A stretch of DNA of 64,000 nt from Catelliglobosispora koreensis DSM 44566 (lineage in GTDB: Bacteria > Actinomycetota > Actinomycetes > Mycobacteriales > Micromonosporaceae): the NCBI RefSeq assembly GCF_000379685.1, contig NZ_KB903249.1, positions 947,911 to 1,011,910 of the forward strand, written 5' to 3'. Position numbers and translations under genes: made by a program. Below are positions 1 to 10,500 of this stretch, piece by piece (the stretch's first letter is position 1; each line of letters opens with the position of its first letter). The notes beneath the pieces were generated by a model. It was not told where the DNA came from. It saw only the letters and a list, made by a program, of their open reading frames with translations, and did not search any database.

Positions 1-538
1 CGAACTCGCGCGGCGACCAGCCCAAGGGAGCCAGCGATGCCGTGCCGCCGGTGTGTATGTCGTAAAGCAAACACAAGTCCCGCAACAAGATCCCCGTCGA
101 CCACGCGTCGGTGACGAGATGGTGCAGGTTCAGGCAGAACAGGTGCTCACGGGCGGTTATCCGCCATAGGCGGGCGCGCACCGGCCACTGTTGCGGGTCG
201 ATGGGGGAGCTGAGTTCCTGCGCCAACGCCTTGTCCGCCGCCGTGGACGGATCGTCGTGAGTGGACAGATCCTCCAGCACGACGGGCTCTGGCCGGGGCG
301 CGTGGATGCGCTGGGACAGCCGTGGCCCGCGTCCCTGAAACGTCGTGCGCAGGGAATCGTGGCGCGCCGCGAGATCGTTTACCGCCCGCTGAAACGCGTC
401 AAGATCTAGCGATCCGCGCACGCGGCAGACAACAGGGCAGTTCAGCGCCCCATAGTCGGTGCGATAGTGCTTGATCATCCAGAGCAGCCGCTGGGAAACG
501 GAGGCGGGCACGTCATAGGTTTCCGTTGTCTCCACCAC
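1..538 (-). CDS. Partial NRPS, N-terminal condensation domain
   Basis: The reverse strand is open from a GTG at 538 to the window edge. It encodes the start of a condensation domain: a Q-R-L-L-W stretch near the N-terminus, and the histidine motif HHLVTDAW at about residues 138-145 (bases 105-125). This fits the canonical HHxxxDx active site of peptide-bond-forming C domains rather than the DxxxxD of the Cy domains elsewhere in this cluster. About 179 residues are visible; the rest lies left of the window. It is divergent from the diiron oxygenase gene with only a few bases between, so the promoters must overlap coding DNA. No good Shine-Dalgarno sequence precedes the GTG; a second GTG follows directly at 535. 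It shows that the cluster continues to the left and has at least one more module. Confidence 0.8.
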   Translation of the reverse strand, partial: MVETTETYDVPASVSQRLLWMIKHYRTDYGALNCPVVCRVRGSLDLDAFQRAVNDLAARHDSLRTTFQGRGPRLSQRIHAPRPEPVVLEDLSTHDDPSTAADKALAQELSSPIDPQQWPVRARLWRITAREHLFCLNLHHLVTDAWSTGILLRDLCLLYDIHTGGTASLAPLGWSPREF

Positions 539-550
539 CCGAGGATAGCT

Positions 551-563
551 AGTGTTTACGAGT
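551..563 (+). promoter_or_regulatory. Conserved 13-mer AGTGTTTACGAGT, copy 1
   Basis: This 13-base word is repeated exactly at 4458-4470, and in both places CTTGTA follows about ten bases later (576-581 and 4481-4486). Both copies lie at divergent gene starts inside the cluster. It contains TACGAG, the core of the motif seen at other cluster promoters. Here it overlaps the proposed GTG start at 552, which either makes it an operator close to the start or argues for the alternative ATG at 573. Confidence 0.5.
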
Positions 564-1517
564 GTGGGCGAGATGCTTGTACAGACTGTTGTAGATACAC
601 GTCTCGGCTGGGACTACGACCCGACCGGGTCCAGGGTCCGCACGCTCTACGAACGGGCCAAAGAAGGCCAGTGGAAAGTCGAGGACATCGACTGGACGCT
701 CGACGTTCCGTTTGGGGCACCGCTGCCCGACGACTCGGCGTTCGCCATGTCCGCGTTCGCCGCCTCACCGCTGGCGAAAAGAGGGCGCCCGGCCTGGGAT
801 GAGTTCCGGTGGGAACTGCAGTCCTGGATGGTCAGCCAGTTCCTGCACGGCGAACAGGCCGCGATGGTGGTGTCCGCGCGCCTAGTCGAAACGATGAAGG
901 ACCTGGAAAGCAAGTTCTACGCCACGACCCAGGCCGTCGATGAGGCCCGCCACGTCGAAGTGTTCTCCCGCTATCTGCGCGAGAAGGTGCCCGACCCCTA
1001 CCCGGTCTGCGATCCGCTGCGGCTCATGCTCGAAAGCATCCTGTCTGACAGCCGCTGGGACGTCGTCGCCCTCGGCATGCAGATCATGGTCGAAGCCCTC
1101 GCCATGGCCGCGTTCCGGTTGGCCAACAACACCTTCCACGATGAACTCATCAAGAGCATCACCGCCATGGTCGGCCGCGACGAAGCCCGGCACGTGTCCT
1201 TCGGCGTGCTGTCGCTGGCCGGCATCTATGACGAGATGACCAGTGCCGAACGAGCCGAGCGTGAAGAGCTCGTGCTGGAATCGGCCAGCCTGATCCGGCG
1301 CCGCTTCCTGCTGGAAGACATTTGGGAACGCATGGACGTCAACCGGGCCGAGGGCGTCGAATTCGCCGCCTACAACGACCTCATGGTCGCCTACCGGCAA
1401 ACCATTTTCTCGCGCGTCGGCCACTCCCTGGGCCAGATCGGCCTGCTCGGCCCCAACGTGCGCAAAGGCCTGCATCAGCTCGACCTGATGCGCTACAGCG
1501 AGGAGACAAAGCGGTGA
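552..1517 (+). CDS. Ferritin-like diiron oxygenase
   Basis: A 321-residue helical protein with the carboxylate/histidine ligand set of class I diiron enzymes: Glu101, Glu131 and His134 (DEARH), Glu181, and Glu211 with His214 (a second DEARH). This spacing matches the ferritin-like/ribonucleotide reductase R2 superfamily, which includes N-oxygenases, desaturases and hydroxylases acting on carrier-bound or free substrates. The substrate cannot be read from the sequence. The start GTG 552 has GAGG seven bases upstream; an ATG at 573 is the alternative. The stop overlaps the start of the following methyltransferase gene (GTGA), so the two are translationally coupled. In this cluster it most likely hydroxylates, desaturates or N-oxidises an intermediate. 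Confidence 0.75.
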   Translation: MFTSVGEMLVQTVVDTRLGWDYDPTGSRVRTLYERAKEGQWKVEDIDWTLDVPFGAPLPDDSAFAMSAFAASPLAKRGRPAWDEFRWELQSWMVSQFLHGEQAAMVVSARLVETMKDLESKFYATTQAVDEARHVEVFSRYLREKVPDPYPVCDPLRLMLESILSDSRWDVVALGMQIMVEALAMAAFRLANNTFHDELIKSITAMVGRDEARHVSFGVLSLAGIYDEMTSAERAEREELVLESASLIRRRFLLEDIWERMDVNRAEGVEFAAYNDLMVAYRQTIFSRVGHSLGQIGLLGPNVRKGLHQLDLMRYSEETKR

Positions 1518-2530
1518 AGCGGCTGGACTTGGGTTCCATCATGCGCCTGGGGGAGCTGGGCGATTTCATCATCCCGTTCACCCTGCGGGCCGTCAGCGAC
1601 CTCGGCATAGCAGACCTGCTCATCGACGGGCCGATGAGCGTCGCCGACCTCGCCGCCAAAACGCAAGCACACGAGCACTCGCTGCACCGGGCACTGAAAG
1701 CCTTGGCCTGCAAAGCAATCTTCACCGAAACCGAACCCGGGGTCTTCGCGCTGACACCGCTAGCCGAACCGCTGCGCAGCGATCACCCGATGTCGCTCAA
1801 AGACGTGTTCACCCTCCTGCCCTCCGACGCGCAGGCCTGGGCGCATTTGAGTCACACGCTGCGCACCGGCGAGCCCGCGTTCGACCAGGCACACGGCACC
1901 GACTACTGGACCTATCTGGCCGCGCACCAAGACGAAAGCGTGCGCGTCGATCTGTGGATGCGCAGCATCAACCACCTGCACCTGCGCACTGTCCTGCCCT
2001 ATTTCGCCTGGGGCGAACTGTCCACCTTGGTCGACGTCGGCGGCGGTAACGGCTCATTCCTGGCGGGACTGCTCACCAAGTACCCCCAGATAAAGGGCAT
2101 TCTCTTTGATCTTCCCCATGTCGTCGCCGGGGCGGGCCTGTTCCTGCAACCGGTGAAGGACCGCGCTGAGATCGTGCCGGGCAGTTTCTTCGACACGGTG
2201 CCACCAGGCGCCGACGCCTATGTTTGCAAAACCGTGCTGCCCGGTTTCAGCGACGACGATGTCGTGCGCATCCTGGCCAACATCGCCGCGGCCATGCGCC
2301 CCGACAGCGTCCTGCTGTTGCTCGAAGCCGTGCTGCCACCGGGCGACGATTATGACGTGGCAAAGCTTTTCGACGTGCACACCATGGTGCTGACCGGCGG
2401 CGCGCACCGCACCACCGAACGCACCGCGCAGCTGCTGAACCGTGCCGGGCTGAGCCTGACCGAAGTCACACCCACCCCGACACTGACGATTCTGCGGGCT
2501 CAGCTCAGCGCGACCGGCAGCGATTCGTAA
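1514..2530 (+). CDS. SAM-dependent O-methyltransferase
   Basis: A 338-residue protein with an N-terminal winged-helix dimerisation region (about residues 1-100) and a C-terminal Rossmann domain carrying motif I, VDVGGGNGSF, at about residue 177. This is the plant-O-methyltransferase/hydroxyneurosporene-methyltransferase layout common in actinomycete clusters, acting on phenol or enol hydroxyls. The GTG at 1514 is chosen because it overlaps the upstream stop. It is clearly paralogous to the methyltransferase at 19898-20923 (shared MxLGDx start region and HALRTGEPAFD-like segment). The 3' end overlaps the convergent P450 gene by 31 bases. The acceptor is unknown; an aryl hydroxyl of the starter is plausible. 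Confidence 0.8.
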   Translation: MKRLDLGSIMRLGELGDFIIPFTLRAVSDLGIADLLIDGPMSVADLAAKTQAHEHSLHRALKALACKAIFTETEPGVFALTPLAEPLRSDHPMSLKDVFTLLPSDAQAWAHLSHTLRTGEPAFDQAHGTDYWTYLAAHQDESVRVDLWMRSINHLHLRTVLPYFAWGELSTLVDVGGGNGSFLAGLLTKYPQIKGILFDLPHVVAGAGLFLQPVKDRAEIVPGSFFDTVPPGADAYVCKTVLPGFSDDDVVRILANIAAAMRPDSVLLLLEAVLPPGDDYDVAKLFDVHTMVLTGGAHRTTERTAQLLNRAGLSLTEVTPTPTLTILRAQLSATGSDS

Positions 2531-3684
2531 GCCCTAAACGGCGTATCGATTTCCCGGACGGGATCACCGGCGGCCTTGAGCTGTGTCGTGTGACGCAGCA
2601 GCCACTCGAAGACCACCTGGCCTTCCGTCCGGGCCAAAAACGCGCCCAGGCAAAGATGCCCGCCGCCACCAAACGTCGTATGTGGATTCTTCGCCCGCCC
2701 GACATCGAGCTGCTCAGGATTGTCGAACACGGTCTCGTCATGATTGGCCGACCCCAGCATCAGCACCAGAACCCGCCCAGCACGCACCTTGTGCCCGCCA
2801 ATTTCCACCGCCTCGTGCACCAGCCGCGCGGTGCCCTGAATCGGGGCTTCAAACCGCAAAAACTCTTCAACCGCGGCTGGTACGAGGGAAGGATCGCGCC
2901 TCAGCCGTTCGAGTTGCTCCGGATAGCGCAACAGCAAAGCGAACCCGTTGGTGATCAAATGCACCGTGGTCTCAAACCCGGCGAAAAACGAGAAGACGGT
3001 GTTGTCCACGATCTCCTCGTGCGTCAGCGTGTCGCCATCGTCTTCGGCACGCAGCAGATCCGACAGCAGATCCTCACCCGGGTTCTCCCGCCGTGCGTCG
3101 AGCAACTGTCCAATGTAGGTACGCAGCCACCGCACCGCCTCGTGCGCCTCCTCGCGCGCGTTCTGCGGCACGATCGCGCTAAAGGCCCGGCCCAGGCGGA
3201 TCGAGTGCCGCCGCACATCATCGTGCGCGTTGGGCGGAATGCCCATCAGCTTGGAGATCACCAGCACCGGCAGCGGATAGGCCAAAGTGGACACGATGTC
3301 GCACCCGCCGGCCTTGAGCGCCGGCGCCATCAGCTCTTCGACGAGCGTTTCGATGTGCGCACGCAGCCGGCGGACCACGGCCGGGGTGAACGCCTTGCCC
3401 ACCAGCTTGCGCAGCCGCGTGTGATCCGGTGGGTCGCGGTAGAGCATGATGCGCTGAAAGAACGCACTGGCCGGGCCATCGCCGACGGACAGGTGGTGAT
3501 ACTGGTCCGGGAACTCACTGCCCAGCCGCGGATCACGCTGCAGCGCAAGCACATCGGCGTGCCGCGTCACGCCATAGGCACCCGGGCCGAAGCGGCACAA
3601 CGGGCCTTCTGCCCGCAGCTTGGCATATGCCGGATACGGATACTCGAGCACAGCCGGGTCGAGAGCATCGAATCGGGGAAGCAA
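2500..3684 (-). CDS. Cytochrome P450
   Basis: A 394-residue bacterial class I P450. Visible hallmarks are the oxygen-binding helix motif AGFETT, the ExxR motif in EEFLR, and the haem loop FGGGGHLCLG with the ligand Cys345. The start is TTG 3684 with GGAG seven bases upstream. The gene is followed on the complementary strand by the convergent methyltransferase and lies 15 bases downstream of the phosphopantetheinyl transferase gene, so these two form an operon. Electrons probably come from a ferredoxin such as the one at 33138. The role is presumably a hydroxylation or oxidative ring modification; the substrate is not predictable. Confidence 0.9.
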   Translation of the reverse strand: MLPRFDALDPAVLEYPYPAYAKLRAEGPLCRFGPGAYGVTRHADVLALQRDPRLGSEFPDQYHHLSVGDGPASAFFQRIMLYRDPPDHTRLRKLVGKAFTPAVVRRLRAHIETLVEELMAPALKAGGCDIVSTLAYPLPVLVISKLMGIPPNAHDDVRRHSIRLGRAFSAIVPQNAREEAHEAVRWLRTYIGQLLDARRENPGEDLLSDLLRAEDDGDTLTHEEIVDNTVFSFFAGFETTVHLITNGFALLLRYPEQLERLRRDPSLVPAAVEEFLRFEAPIQGTARLVHEAVEIGGHKVRAGRVLVLMLGSANHDETVFDNPEQLDVGRAKNPHTTFGGGGHLCLGAFLARTEGQVVFEWLLRHTTQLKAAGDPVREIDTPFRAYESLPVALS

Positions 3685-3699
3685 CGCGTTCTCCTGTCT

Positions 3700-4437
3700 C
3701 TACAGTGGAGCGGTCATCTCAGAAAGCCAGCAAATGTCGGCATCGTGCTCAACCACCGTCACGGGAACGTTCAGGGTGGCCAGACTGGCCCGGTAGTGCG
3801 GTCCGACATCGAGGTCATGCAGGTGCACCGGCGTGTGCGGCAGCGGCCGGTTGACCCACGTGTCGAGACGGGCGGGCTGCCACGGCAGGCTCATCGTCAG
3901 ATCGGCCGGGGAGAGCATCAGCCCATCACCGGTCGCCTTGAGCACCGCCTCTTTACGCGTCCACGTGCGAATGAACGCCCCGACCTGCTCGTCTTGCGGG
4001 ATCGCGTCTAAGACGGTGCGTTCAGTGGGCGACAGCGCGTTACGCGGCGGGCCGCCCCCACGCAACGCCACCTGCTCAATGTCGAGGCCGCACTCGATAT
4101 CCCACGTCACGGCCACCCCGACGCGGGTTCCCGAGTGGGTGATCGACAAACGCATCCGCCCGTCCAAGGTGTCAACTTCCGGACGCCCATGCGGGCCACC
4201 GCAATGACGGCACGTCGCGGTCAGCCTCACCGATTCCGGCTCCACGTCAGCGATCTGCGCGACAGCCAGCTTGGCCAGGCCACGGCCCAGCACAAACCGG
4301 GCGCGATCGGGAGTGTGCTTGTAGCCGCGGGCACGTTCCCGCTCGCCGTCGTCAAGCAGCGGCCACAGGATCGAATGACTCGCGTCTACCTGCGCCCAAA
4401 ACACGTGACATTCCCTATCGCTGCAGGTAATAGTCAT
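3700..4437 (-). CDS. Sfp-type 4'-phosphopantetheinyl transferase
   Basis: A 245-residue protein that would convert apo carrier proteins to the holo form using CoA. It has the two signature blocks of the Sfp/AcpT family: GLDIEQV (metal-binding Asp and Glu) and WTRKEAVLKATGDGL. The ATG at 4437 is preferred over the GTG at 4443 because GAGGA lies seven bases before the ATG. The gene is divergent from the first NRPS gene and shares its promoter region with it. Its presence matches the many carrier domains here: ArCP, four PCPs and two free ACPs. Confidence 0.93.
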   Translation of the reverse strand: MTITCSDRECHVFWAQVDASHSILWPLLDDGERERARGYKHTPDRARFVLGRGLAKLAVAQIADVEPESVRLTATCRHCGGPHGRPEVDTLDGRMRLSITHSGTRVGVAVTWDIECGLDIEQVALRGGGPPRNALSPTERTVLDAIPQDEQVGAFIRTWTRKEAVLKATGDGLMLSPADLTMSLPWQPARLDTWVNRPLPHTPVHLHDLDVGPHYRASLATLNVPVTVVEHDADICWLSEMTAPL

Positions 4438-4457
4438 CTTCACGTCCTCAACGGAGC

Positions 4458-4470
4458 AGTGTTTACGAGT
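4458..4470 (+). promoter_or_regulatory. Conserved 13-mer AGTGTTTACGAGT, copy 2
   Basis: An exact second copy of the 13-mer at 551-563, followed by CTTGTA at 4481-4486 and by another TACGAG at 4526-4531. It lies in the 112-base gap between the divergent transferase and NRPS genes. It is probably an operator controlling one or both directions. Confidence 0.5.
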
Positions 4471-4523
4471 ATCTTCTAGACTTGTATCTGTCGGCGCTGA
4501 TAGCTTAACGCCAGCCTATGTGT

Positions 4524-4534
4524 CATACGAGACA
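4524..4534 (+). promoter_or_regulatory. CATACGAGACA motif and RBS region of the core NRPS operon
   Basis: CATACGAGACA directly precedes the ribosome binding site AGGAG (4538-4542) of the TTG start at 4550. The same ATACGAGAC word occurs before the ferredoxin start (33128-33136), and CATACGAG occurs before the ketoreductase gene (35630-35637). The placement right before the ribosome binding site suggests repressor binding near the transcription start. Confidence 0.45.
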
Positions 4535-4549
4535 ATAGGAGTTGCGACC

Positions 4550-7500
4550 TTGGAGATAGAAGATCTGCGCCGGGATATCGCCGAGTCGCTGGACTGCCCG
4601 CCGGCCGACGTCAGAGATGACGACGACCTGCTGCGGCTAGGCCTCGACTCGATCGCCGTCATGCGGTTGGCTAGCCGCTGGCACGCGCAAGGCGCGAACG
4701 TGACCTTCGCCGAACTCATCGAGTTCCGGACGCTGGCGCAATGGTGGGAGTTCGCGCAAACGCGCATGGGCGACAGTCCGAAAACGACACCGGCTATCAC
4801 GGTGGACGAATCGGCCGCGTTCCCGCTCGCCACCATGCAGCACGCGTACTGGATCGGCCGCGCTGACGGCCAGCCGCTCGGCGGCGTCGGTGCCCACTTC
4901 TACAACGAGTTCGACGGGGAAAACGTCGACCCCGCCCGGCTGGAGACCGCGGTGCGCTGCGTGCTGGCCCGCCACCCCATGCTGCGGGCCGTCTTTCACC
5001 CCGATGGCACGCAACAGATCCGCCCGCACAGCGCCTGGCCCGGCCTGACCGTGCACGACCTGCGCTACCTTGACGCGGCTTTCGCACAACAACGCCTGGA
5101 ACAGCTGCGCGACGAGATCTCGCACCGGCGGCTCAATGTCGAAAAAGGACAGACGTTCGACATTCAGCTCAGTCTGCTGCCCGAGGGCAAGACGCGCATG
5201 CACGTACAGATCGAGATGCTGGTGGCCGACGCGCACAGCTTCCGCGTGCTCATGTCGGACCTGGCCGCCTATTACGACAACTGGGGCGTGGGTCTAGTAC
5301 CCATCGAATGGAACTTTCCTTCCTATCTGGCGACCGTCGCCGCGCAGCCCGACCGCAACCGGTCGGTGGCACGCGACTATTGGCAGCAACGGCTCGACAC
5401 CTTCCCCGGTGCGCCGCAACTGCCGCTCGCCCAGGATCCCAGCCAGGTCAGCCAGCACCGCACCACCCGCTACTTCCACTGGCTCGACCCGCAACAGCAA
5501 GCACTGCTCAACACGCGCGCCCGGCAACACGACATCACCTTGTCCGTCGCGTTCCTGACCGCCTTCACCCACGTGCTGGGCGCGTGGAGCACCACCACCG
5601 ACTTTATGATCAACCTGCCGCTTTACGACCGCCGGCCAGTGCATCCCGAGGTCGACAAACTCGTCGGCGACTTCACCAACCTGCTGCTGCTCGAAGTGCA
5701 CACCGGCCCGCAAGCCTTTGCAGCCCTTGCCAAAGCGACCCAGGACCGGATGCGCACCGACGCCGCCAACGCCGCCTATTCCGGCGTCGACGTGCTGCGC
5801 GACCTATCACGCCGCCGCGGCGGGCAAGCCGTCGGCGCACCCGTCGTGTTCACCAGCGCGCTGAGCCTCGGCGAGCTTTTCGACGCCGAGGTGCGCCGCT
5901 GCTTCGGCGCCCCCGGATACACGATGTCGCAGACGCCGCAGGTGTGGCTGGACTATCAGGTCACCGAACGCGAAGGCGGCCTCTACCTCAACTGGGACGT
6001 CGTGGAAGAACTGTTCCCGCAAGGCATGTGCGAGCAGATGTTCGGCGCCTACCGGCGCATCATCAGCTGGCTGCTGGCGCAGGAGAACTGGGATCAGCCG
6101 CTGCCCGATATGCTCAGCAGTGCCGTGCACGCGACCCGTTCACGCGCCAACGATACTGCCGCGCCGCGCAATATCCGGTTGCTGCACCACGATTTCTTCG
6201 AACGCGCCCGCATGCGCCCCGAGCGCACCGCCGTGCTGTGGGATAAGGACGGCAGCTGGACCTACGGCGAACTCGCCGGCCGGGCCCAGGCGCTCGCCGA
6301 CGATCTGATCGCCCGGGGCATGAAGCCCGGCGACGCGGTCGCCGTGACGGTCCCGAAAGGACCCGGTCAGGTTCTGGCGGTCCTGGGTGTCCTGCGCGCC
6401 GGTGGCACCTACGTGCCCATTGGCATCGATCAGCCCGCCGCGCGCCGCGAACGCATCACCGCCCGCGCGAACGCCGCTTTCACCATCACCGAAGCCGATC
6501 TGCCGGCTGTGGCCGTGCCGCTGCGCGACGAGCCGTTGCCCGGCGACCCCAACGCCCCGGCCTACCTGCTGTTCACCTCAGGGTCGACCGGAGAACCCAA
6601 GGGCGTCATGGTGCCGCACACCGCCGCCCTCAACACCCTCGACGACCTGATCGAACGATTCCACATTGGACCGTCCGACCGGGTGCTCGGCGTGTCAGCA
6701 CTCGACTTCGACCTGTCGGTGTTCGACATCTTCGCCATGCTGTCGGCCGGCGGCGCCCTCGTGACCGTCAGCGAAGAAACCCGCCGTGACCCCGAAGCCT
6801 GGGTCGACCTGGTGCTGCGCCACGACATCACCATCTGGCAGTCGGTTCCGGCCGTGCTCGACCTCGTCCTGACCGCGGCAGGGGAGCGGGTTTTGCCGCT
6901 GCGCCTAGCACTGCTCGGTGGCGACTGGGTCGCGCTCAACCTCGCACCCCGGTTCCCCGGCCAGCTTGTCGCGCTCGGCGGCACCACCGAAACCGCGATC
7001 CACTCCACGGTTCAGCTCGTGCCCGTGCCGCTGCCCGAACACTGGCGCTCGGTGCCCTACGGGGTGCCGCTGCACAACCAGCTCATGCGTGTCGTGGACG
7101 CGCACGGCCGCGACTGCCCCGACTGGGTCGCCGGCGAACTATGGATCGGCGGGCACTCCGTCGCCCTCGGCTACACCGGCGACCCCGACCGCACCGCCGC
7201 GCAATTCGTTACCCACCAAGGGCAGCGGTGGTACCGCACCGGCGACGAGGCCCGCTACTGGCCCGACGGCACGGTCGAATTCCTGGGCCGGCGCGACTTC
7301 CAGCTCAAAATCCGCGGCCACCGCATCGAACCCGGCGAAATCGAAGTCGCCCTCGAAAGCGACCCGCTCGTCAAACGAGCCGTCGTGCTGGCCATTGGTG
7401 AAGGCGGCAACCGGCAACTGGCCGCCGCCGTCACCGGCTCACCCGACCCGGCGGCACTGCGTGACCTGCTCGTCGACCGGGTGCCTGCCTACATGATCCC

Positions 7501-10500
7501 CGGTGTCATCGCCGTCCTGGACGAATTTCCGTTGTCAGCCAACGGAAAAATCGACCGGCGGCGCCTTGAGCAACTCATCACCGTCGACAGCGGCGGCGAC
7601 ATGCAAGAGCCGGAAGGCGAAACCGAGCAAACCGTCGCCGCCCTATGGTCAGAACTGCTCGGCGTCGCCCAGATCGGCCGGCAGCACAACTTCTTCGCCC
7701 TCGGCGGCGACAGCCTCATCGCGACAAAACTGCTCGCCCGGCTACGCATCCTCGGCCTGGGCGGCGTTCAGCTGCGCCACCTGTTCAGCTCACCGACGCT
7801 ACGCGAATTCGCCGCTCACCTGACACCCGAGGCCGCGCCCGCCCCATTGAAACCGATCGAGCACGACCCCGAGCACCGCAACGACCCGTTCCCGCCCACC
7901 GATGTCCAGCGCGCCTACTGGCTCGGCCGCAGCGACGACTTCGCCCTTGGCGGCGTCGGCTCGCACTGGTACTGGGAATTCGAAGGCTCCGATGTGGACG
8001 TCGCCCGGCTCGAGGAAGCCGTCAACCGGCTCGTCCAGCGACACGAAATGCTGCGCGCCATCTTCGACGACGACGGCAATCAGCGCATCCTGGCCGAGGT
8101 GCCCCGGTTCACCATCGGCATCCGCGACGACGCCGAGGCGATGCGCGCGGAGTTGTCACAGCGCATTCCCGACCCGGCGCGCTGGCCGCTCATCGAAATC
8201 CAGTCCGCTGGAAACCGGCTCGGGTTCAGCTTCGACTACATCGTGCTCGACGCGCTGAGCATCGTCATCTTCTTCTCGGAACTGTCCACCTTGTACAGCG
8301 ATCTGGACGCCGCCCTCCCCGAACTCGGCGTCTCGTTCCGCGACTACGTGAGACGCGAAGCCGAAGGACACGAGGACGCGGCGGCCTACTGGCTCAAGCG
8401 CCTGGACAGCCTCACGCCCGCGGCACCCCTGCCGCTGGCCAAAGACCCGGCCACCCTGACCAAACCCGTGTTCCACCGCCGCGAAGACTTCCTCAACCCA
8501 GCGCAGTGGAAAGCGATCGTCGAAACCGCACGGGCACACCAGGTCACACCGGCCTCCGTGCTCGCCGCCGCCTACGCCGAAGTGCTCAGCGCTTTCAGCG
8601 GCGCCGACCAGCACACGCTCAATGCCACCATGTTCCACCGCGACGATGTCCACCCAGACATCAACAACATCCTGGGCGACTTCACCTCACTGCTGCTGGT
8701 CGGCCACCACGCCGAACCCGGCGACAGCTGGCTCGACACCGTGCAGCGGCTGCAAAAGGACATGTGGGACGGCATGCAAAACGGTGCCGTATCAGCGTTG
8801 TGGGTGTTGCGCGAACTGGCCCGCCGCCAGCAAGGCGACGCCGTCAGCATGCCGATCGTATTCACCAGCGCGCTCGGGGTGGCACCCGACCTGGTAAACA
8901 TGCGGTTCCCGTTCGGCTCGCTGAGCTGGGGCATATCCCAGACACCACAGGTGTGGCTGGACAACCAGGTGATGGAACGCGAAGGCGGGCTGGCGTTCAA
9001 CTGGGACAGCGTCGACGAACTGTTCCCCGAGAACCTGCTCGACACCATGTTCGCCGCCTACCGCAACCTGCTGGTCTGGCTCGCCGAAGGCAACTGGAAC
9101 AGTCCCGTGCCCGACATGCTGCCCGCGAGCCAGCGTGCGATCCGGGCGCAGGTCAACAACACCAGCGGCGAACGGCCCTGGCGGACCCTGCACGAGCCGT
9201 TCTTCACCGCCGGCCCTGCTGGTGTCGCCGTTATCCACCGCGACGTTTCGCTGACATATGGCGAACTTCGGGCCAAAGCTTTGACGATCGCGGGAACCCT
9301 TGTCAGCAAAGGCGTCAAGCCCGGCGACACCGTCGCGGTGACCCTGCCGCGCGGGCCGGGCCAAATCGCCGCCGTCCTCGGCGTCCTGGCCGCCGGAGCC
9401 GCCTACGTTCCCGTCGGCGTCGAACAGCCCTTGGCAAGGCGAGAACGCATCTACGCCAAGGCCGGCGTGAAAGCGATCATCAACACCGAACTGTCCTTTG
9501 ACGACGGGCCAGCACTGACCGAACCGGTTTACGCCGACCCGAACGCGCTGGCCTACATCATCTTCACCTCCGGCTCGACCGGTGAGCCCAAAGGTGTGGA
9601 GATCACGCACGCCGCCGCCGTCAACACGATTGACGACATCAACACCCGCCACCACGTCGGGCCACAAGACCGGGTCCTGGCGATCTCCGCCCTCGACTTC
9701 GACCTGTCGGTCTACGACATCTTCGGCCTGCTGTCGGCTGGCGGGGCGCTGGTGCTCATCGACGACGAAGACCGCCGCGAAGCCCGGCTGTGGGCGCAAC
9801 TGGTACCGCAGCACGGCATTACGGTATGGAACTCGGTTCCCGCGTTGCTGGACATGCTGCTGACCGTCTCGCAACCGCAGGCGCTGGCCTCGTTGCGCAC
9901 AGTGCTGGTCTCCGGTGACTGGGTCGGTCTCGATCTGCCCGGCCGGCTCAAGAACGCCTCGCCTTCGGCCACGTTCGTGGCCATGGGCGGGGCGACCGAA
10001 GCGGCCATCTGGTCCAACGCCATCGAAGTCACCGAAGTGCCGCCGCACTGGAAGTCCATTCCCTACGGCACACCGCTGCGCAACCAGGCCTACCGCGTCA
10101 CCGACCACCGTGGCCGCGACTGCCCCGACTGGGTGCCAGGCGAACTGCGCATCGGCGGCGCCGGCGTCGCCCTCGGCTACCGTGGCGAACCAGGCCTGAC
10201 CGCGGCACAGTTCGTCACCGGCGAGGACGGGCAGCGCTGGTACCGCACCGGCGACCAGGGCCGCTACTGGCCCGACGGCACACTGGAATTCCTTGGCCGC
10301 CTTGACTTCCAAGTCAAGATCAGGGGACACCGCATCGAACTCGGCGAGATCGAAGCCGTCGCGGCCGAACACCCCGGCGTGTCACGTGCCGTCGCGGTCG
10401 TCGCCGGGCCCGGCATCGCCCTGGGCGTGTTCGCACCCTTCAGCGAAGTCGACCTCGACGCGCTGGCCCGCACCCTGGCCGAACGGCTGCCCAGCTACAT

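Noticed and set aside
2590-4011. A 473-codon open frame opposite the P450 and transferase genes.
   Set aside because: It is the mirror of two clearly recognisable genes and its protein composition (many His, Arg, Gln) is typical of antisense frames in high-GC DNA.
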